This document shows positions 58,448-64,000 of a stretch of DNA of 64,000 nt, one piece after another. The position numbers were made by a program, and so were the translations under genes. The stretch covers positions 11,351,721 to 11,415,720 of the forward strand of contig OX465107.1 of assembly GCA_949987565.1 (NCBI GenBank), given 5' to 3'. The number at the start of each line of letters is the position of its first letter. The stretch's first letter is position 1. This DNA is from Luidia sarsii (lineage: Eukaryota; Echinodermata; Asteroidea; Paxillosida; Luidiidae). The notes under the pieces were generated by a model. It was not told the origin of the DNA and made no database searches. It was given only the letters and a program-made list of their open reading frames with translations.

Positions 58448-59645
58448 TTTTACATGTGTACGCGCATGTACATGTACATGTAGTGTACACATACATGTAC
58501 AGGAACACATACATGTACTGTCCCCCTGTGGCACATGTATGTCTTGTACATGTACATTAACTAGTGTACACATATATGTGTACATGTACATGTACCTGGA
58601 AACTTTGTAACTCTTTTTTGTGGTTATGAAATAGCATTTATATAAGGTACATTTACCGGTATGTGTCTTTGATTTTTGGCAAATAATTTGGAATGGGGCC
58701 AACTTAAAGCTTTGAATTGCCTGGTACAGTATGCTTCACATATTTCTAGGAAATCATTCCTTGTATGTACATTAGAAACCTGTGTATGTACTGTACATGT
58801 ACATGTAGGCACATTGTGAATTACATGTATGTGTACATGTACATGTACTGGTTCATGGTTGGTTTCATTTTGTAGGCCTGCATATAATACTGAGCAATGT
58901 TTCTACAAGTACAATGATGTAGTTTCTTAATTTAGATAAGTGTTTGTTAAGAATTTCTTGTACATGTACTGTATCTGTTCAAATTGTGTTTGGTTGAACA
59001 GCATACATGTAACTTATGGATGAACACATCATAGTGATATGGGTATGGGTATTCCATAGAAATAGTGGCATTGTTGTAGACCATGCCATTAGACCCTGCC
59101 CTCTTATGTAGAGTACACTGTACATGTGAAGGTTCCTACATGTACACAGTACATTTGTACGTACATCCACCGTGTACATGTACATGTACAGTAGTAGTAC
59201 ATGTACTGTACTTGGACACTTATGAATGCACAGGGCATGATAGCACAAAAACAATTGTAGATTAACAATCATGTTTATTTGACTACATTGTAGACTATCA
59301 TTTTAAACGTGTTCTTGTCAAGAATGACTAAGGTATCATATTTATGTGTGTTGGTACCATTGAAAGTTGGTGTGGCAAGGCACACAGACACAATCTGTAG
59401 TTCTGTACCTTAGATGTACATGTACATACTGTACATTTTGTACATGTGTACATGTACCTGACTACCTGTACTGCATGCACATGTTATACCGAACATGTAC
59501 ATGTACACTGTACATTGTACATGTACCGTGTACAAGTACATGTACATGTATGTACTTATCTACGTACATGTACCGTACATGTACCGTACATGTACATGTA
59601 CCTACATGTACATGTACATTTGTACATGTACATGTATGTATGTTA
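58448..59645. repeat. Dense ACATGTAC repeat region
   Basis: TACATGTACATGTA and GTACAGTACATG occur in clusters throughout, heaviest at 58455-58600 and 59410-59640. The word is self-complementary, so all frames on both strands fill with Tyr/Met/Cys/Thr/Val/His codons. No gene. Confidence 0.8.
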
Positions 59646-59830
59646 AGCACCATCGATATATCGATATCATCGATATACATGTACAGTGTACATGTATATC
59701 GATATCACGTCGATATTGATATCGCCGATATCCATTTTTTGATTAAAACGATATATCGTTTTGTTTGAGAAATCGACATTTTCGATATCCAGTAATGATA
59801 CCGATAATAAAATTGGTATAAACATCGGTA
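59646..59830. mobile_element. ATATCG-rich fragment, possible third hAT-like copy
   Basis: ATCGATATATCGATATCATC, GATATCGCCGATATCC and AACGATATATCG resemble the subterminal zones of the element at 33724-35272. No terminus or duplication was found, so the link is tentative. Confidence 0.4.
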
Positions 59831-60865
59831 GTAAAAACCTAATACATGTACTCGTGGTTTTCTGGGTTCTTTGACGACCACAAGTTCTTGCAGCATTGTT
59901 TTAACATTTTGTAGTCGTAATATTCCATGATATATGTTCCGGGACCATTCACTTGCGATACCTACAGCGAGATCGCTGTATTACAACGGGTGCATCTTGT
60001 AGACTGGTTCCCTCCCACATGGCCGCAATCTATACTACATGCGTGAAAAGGGAACCAACCACCCTGAAATTCACCTTGTGGTCTGGGCTCGTACTGCTGC
60101 ATATGCAAGCGCAGTACATGAGCTTCAGCCTTCCGTATTGCACCATCTGCACTACGGATAGTGCGTGACGTTCACCGTGGTGCGTTGGTTTCATGACAGG
60201 AAAAAATCTGTGTATTTAAAAAAAAAAAAAAAAAGGTCAAATTTTGTCCAGTGGGCTTTTTGATTGGTTCTCTCTCCAGTATATATATATATTTTTTTTC
60301 TCAAAAAGTAATTTTTCATGCGTCGTTCATTCAAAATGCAGTCCGTAAAAATGCCTCCAACAAGGTCACATTCTAGGCATGCGCAGACAGGTTAGGTCAT
60401 ATTTCAGGGATGTGCAGTTTGGCCCGTAAAAAATGATTTTTTAATCGCGATCCACTTTACGGAAAAAAATTGCCGCGTGTGGACATGTGGAAAAAAAATA
60501 CATCCTTAAAAATAATTCTTGAATCTGGATGACGCGATCCACTTTCAAAATGATTTTCCTAGCGGGAAGTTCAGGAGCGCACTAAATTGATAACCATGGC
60601 AAGAAGGGCAATCCTATTCAATGACTTCAAGAATCAAACACAAGATACCGGGAAGTTATGGTTCATGGAACTTCACGACTTGATTATGTTCCCCTCAAGA
60701 ATGGAACCATGCATATTATCTAATGCAATTTGTGACCCCCAAAAAGCCACGATGTATATATTTTTTCGTTATGTTTTTGTTTATTTTTGTACATTTTAAT
60801 TTTTGAATCCTGCACTGAATTTGTGGGCAGTGTTATGTGGAATTTTAGAAAGGACTAAAAATGTT
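59831..60865. other. Intergenic, nothing recognised
   Basis: Includes an A-rich run at 60219-60236 and a TA run at 60281-60291. A 60-codon plus-strand frame from ATG 60596 (MARRAILFNDFKNQTQDTG) has no recognised domain. Confidence 0.5.
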
Positions 60866-60879
60866 TGTTTGAAAGGACT

Positions 60880-61440
60880 AAAAATGTTTGTGGGAGGGGC
60901 CTCTTTGGTCTTTGTGGGAGGGTTTCTTTGGTCTTTGTGGGAGGGTTTCTTTGGTCTTTGTGGGAGTGTTTCTTTGGTCTTTGTGGGAGGGTTTGTTTGG
61001 TCTTTGTGGGAGGGTTTGTTTGGTCATTGTGGGAGGGTTTCTTTGGTCTTTGTGGGAGTGTTTCTTTCGTCTTTGTGGGAGTCTTTCTTTTGTCTTTGTG
61101 GGAGGGTTTCTTTTGTCTTTGTGGGAGGGTTTGTTTGGTCTTTGTGGGAGGGTTTGTTTGGTCTTTGTGGGAGGGTTTCTTTGGTCTTTGTGGGGGGGTT
61201 TCTTTGATCTTTGTGGGGGGGGGGGTTTCTTTGGTCTTTGTGGGAGGGTTTCTTTGGTCTTTGTGGGGGGGGGGTTTCTTTGATCTTTGCGGGAGGGTTT
61301 CTTTGGTCTTTGTGGAAGGGTTTCTTTGGTTTTTGTGGGAGTGTTTCTTTGGTCTTTGTGGGTGGGTTTCTTTGGTTTTTGTGGGAGTGTTTCTTTGGTC
61401 TTTGTGGGAGGGTTTCTTTGGTCTTTGTGGGAGGGTTTCT
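60880..61440. repeat. 24-bp minisatellite
   Basis: More than 20 units containing TTTGGTCTTTGTGGGAGG. Because 24 is a multiple of three, frames on both strands stay open (up to 286 codons), which makes false genes. Confidence 0.9.
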
Positions 61441-61640
61441 TTTTCTTCTTCCTTTCCTTCTTTTTCTTCTCTTCTTATTTCGTTGTCTTCTTTGTCTTCT
61501 TTGTCTTCTTTGTCTTCTTTGTCTTCTTTGTCTTCTTTGTCTTCTTTGTCTTCTTTGTCTTCTTTGTCTTCTTTGTCTTCTTTGTCTTCTTTGTCTTCTT
61601 TGTCTTCTTTGTTTTCGTTGTCTTCTTTGTCTTCTTCTTT
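61441..61640. repeat. 9-bp (TTCTTTGTC)n minisatellite
   Basis: About 16 near-perfect TTCTTTGTC units, preceded by a TTC-rich lead. On the minus strand it codes Lys-Lys-Thr repeats in frame with the neighbouring transposase. Confidence 0.9.
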
Positions 61641-61642
61641 GA

Positions 61643-63737
61643 TGGGTCAGGCGACTGGTATGGGGCAGATGACTCGTCAGTCGTTGAGAGGGTCTCTTGC
61701 CGGGCTGCTGCTTTATGGAACATAATGAAGCATGTTCCTGGGCAAATATTGACGTTGCAAACAGCACACCCGTCTCTTGTCGTTTTGGTGTAACCGGACT
61801 TGGTCACACCGTTGTGGTGAAGACACCAGTGACATCGTTTCGGGTAGAGGCCCGCCATCCTACAACTGTAGTGCCCCATGATGTTGTGGGTGGGCACAGC
61901 TTTGGGGGACTTGGCTTGGGGATTAGTAGAGCCCTTTGCGTAGCTGTCGATCAGCTCCATGCCTAGGTGGAGAAGGAATTGGCTGTGGCTGAGGAGCTTG
62001 GTGGTGGATGGAGTGGCGTCCTCATCCAAGCTAGATGGCTCATCCTGTACTTCCTGATGTCGGTGTTTGATGTAAGAGATGTAGCCGTTGACTCGGCATA
62101 CATCCATCAGGAAGTACAGGATCTTTTTACACCAGTACTGAGGTGTAATAGGCATGGAGCTGATCACCACGGTCAACCCCACCCATATGGGAAATGTAAT
62201 CGATGACCTGTGGGGGGGGGGGGGACTGGGATGATGGTTGGTTTCCGGCGGCCGTCTTCACCAGGGACCTTCCTGCTGACACTGTGGACAGGATCACGCC
62301 ATCCTTGATGGGCGGTGGAGAGGACCATCATAGCCTTGCTGTCCTTCCACAGGGTGGCAACCATCTGGCCATTCTCCTTAGGCAGACCTCGGCTGTTCGC
62401 CTTGATTGCTCCCGTCAGGTATGTCTTCCATGCCAGGAAGTTGAGGATTACTCCATATGTAGACTCGGCCAAGACGTACATCTTAAAGCCCACCCGGATG
62501 GGCTTGAAGGGCATAAAGAACTTCTTGATAGCAGCCTTGTACCCTCTATACCGCACCATGGCCTCATCGATGGCTAACTCACGGGCAGCATGGTATCGTG
62601 TGAGGCACCGATGACGCACTTTATCCCAAAGTGGCTGAAGAGGATAGAGGGGGTTCTTTTTCTTGAAGTTGTGTCGATGCAGTGCAGTTCAGCAGTGCCG
62701 GGTCCTTGTCAGGGTCAGCACAGGCGATGAAGGTATTTATGACATCGAACCTGTGCTGTGGCATTGTCTGAGATATTACAGCATTCTGGAGGGCGGGATG
62801 CGAGCTCCAGTAGCTCCTGTAGTTGGGCAGCTTTATCAAGCCCATGAGAAGATGGATGCCAAACCAGGCTCTTAGCTCGGGGACTGTGGTGGCCATTTTT
62901 CTTCCTTCCCGCAGCTTCATGTTTGTCCATTTGACAATGCAAACAAACAGAGATATCGGGAAGAACTGCAGGAAGTAGTGCAGACTGCAGAGGTGACTCA
63001 CTGCGGCAGAACTTGGGGCCAGGTGGTCTCTTCCCCTTGAAGGGTCTCACCAAGACGTTGTCCAGACTTCTCGTCCACCCCTCCTCGTCTGACGGATAAT
63101 CTGGCTGGAATGCCGAAGGTGGATCCGGATCGTCGTCAGAATCTGGGTCTACCAGCTTGTCTCGTGTCTTCTTTCCAGACGGACGGGGATGTCTGGCTGG
63201 TCTCTGGGTTCTGGGTGAATGGGGATATCACTCCCAGTTTCCTCTTCCTCCTCATCCTCCTCCTCCTCTTCTTCCCCCTCTTCACTCTCCTCCACCTCCT
63301 GTCCAGATCCCGACCCATCCTCTTCCTCCTCTTCTTCCCCCTCTTCACTCTCCTCACTGACCTCTCCACATCCTGACTCATCCTCTTCACAATTCTCCTC
63401 AGACATGTCAGAGAGGCTGCTCTGGCAGGCAATATCTAGAAACTCCTCTTCAGAACTATCGGACGTTTCCACTACGGCCCGGTACTTCTTTCCCATGTGC
63501 ACACCTGCTTCCATGGCGCTTAGGCATATGGCCTGACGGAGATCAGCCTTTCTGGCTGTTTTTTTTCCGAGCTCTCTTCCCATCACTTGTCTTTGGGAAC
63601 TTCTTTCCCCCGCTCTTGACCGGTGGCTCTTTCCCTCTCCTCTTCTTCTCCGGCTGTCCTCCCTGGCTTGGTCCAGCTGAAAACTCCCCCTCTTGTTTCT
63701 TCTTCATCTTCCCCTTCCTGCTCTCACTCTCACCCAT
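61643..63737 (-). pseudogene. piggyBac-type transposase, frameshifted
   Basis: Basic and very acidic N-terminal segments (63737-63149) lead to the DDE_Tnp_1_7 core: TTVPELRAWFGIHLLMGLIK, LPNYRSYWSS and MPQHRFDVI (63001-62621). Next come the first catalytic D in ELAIDEAMVRYRGYK, FKPIRVGFKMYVLAEST and the second D in LWKDSKAMMVLST (62619-62173). The third D (HMGGVDRGDQLHAYY) lies after a frame change at a C13 run (G run on the plus strand at 62212-62224). The C-terminal zinc domain is CHWC, CAVC and CPGTCF (about 61850-61730). Another shift lies at a T8 run (63559-63566) and others near 63155, 63003 and 62125. Such enzymes cut at TTAA; its own ends were not located. Confidence 0.85.
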
Positions 63738-64000
63738 GAGGGAAGGATAGAAATAGCTTAAAATTCGTCTTCAGGAAGCGAATGCTGCAAGCGTCTTAAC
63801 TCATGAGATGTCATGGTTGTCTGGTGGAGATCTGGAGTTTTCAGCCTCCTTATTTATAGCTAAAAATTGTAGCATTTTTGGATAGATTATATAATATTGC
63901 ATAATTAGAGCTTACTCTTCATTATCATGCTTCTTTTGAAGTTCACTGACACGTATAATTATATTTACCCTCTAAAAATGGATTTGTCCAAGACTGGCCA
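63738..64000. other. Upstream of the piggyBac frame
   Basis: AT-rich; TTAA occurs at 63797-63800, but no piggyBac terminal repeat was recognised. The element may extend past the window. Confidence 0.4.

Noticed and set aside
60865..61793. Long open frames of up to 286 codons rich in Gly-Phe-Leu-Trp
   Set aside because: They are produced by the 24-bp and 9-bp repeats, whose unit lengths are multiples of three; frames are open on both strands and show no domain.

Overview
The window looks like a repeat-rich piece of an animal nuclear genome. Evidence: a spliced THAP-domain gene with GT-AG introns, AT-rich intergenic DNA, and remnants of many eukaryotic transposon classes (DIRS and Ngaro tyrosine-recombinase retroelements, LINEs, solo LTRs, hAT-like, piggyBac, TA-flanked MITEs). 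Scattered ACATGTAC runs, GTAGGCCTA words and CCGGTAC words are the kind I associate with marine deuterostome invertebrates such as echinoderms or amphioxus, but the sequence alone does not fix the species.

Layout. 0-7.8 kb: intergenic DNA with a solo LTR (1079-1615), a probable second LTR (5535-6138) and several short TA-flanked MITEs, including the first copies of a palindromic family starting GTCCGAGTAACTTGG. 7.8-11.05 kb: the only convincing intact host gene, three exons encoding a 725-residue protein with an N-terminal THAP zinc finger, two SUMO-type motifs, a short coiled coil, a transposase-type helix-turn-helix and a DDE_Tnp_4-like domain whose three catalytic acidic positions are all replaced. 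12.3-12.7 kb: nested MITEs. 15.7-22.7 kb: a structurally complete but decayed DIRS element on the minus strand, with a 2.1 kb TA-flanked transposon inserted in its gag. 23.2-28.0 kb: a second DIRS element of a different family, same orientation. 28.3-29.9 kb: a 22-bp hairpin-forming satellite.

30.6-32.9 kb: a large palindromic element of the GTCCGAG family carrying a foldback element inserted with an 8-bp target duplication, and a deletion derivative beside it. 33.7-35.3 kb: a hAT-like non-autonomous element rich in ATATCG. 36.9-39.2 kb: diverged direct repeats. 39.7-49.8 kb: a nest. A THAP pseudogene block carries two copies of one hAT-like element; the second copy carries a second copy of the ATATCG element; that in turn carries an Ngaro-like retroelement with gag, RT, RNase H, tyrosine recombinase, an SGNH-hydrolase remnant and a long minisatellite. 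A second, inverted copy of the THAP block lies at 56.4-57.3 kb. 50.2-53.5 kb: LINE fragments in both orientations. 57.7-59.7 kb: dense ACATGTAC DNA. 60.9-61.6 kb: minisatellites. 61.6-63.7 kb: a frameshifted piggyBac transposase on the minus strand, whose frame runs into the adjacent Lys/Thr-coding repeat.

Most coding capacity is therefore selfish. Three tyrosine-recombinase retroelements occur in 64 kb. The one element-derived gene that has stayed open is the catalytically dead THAP-transposase, the best candidate for a domesticated host regulator.
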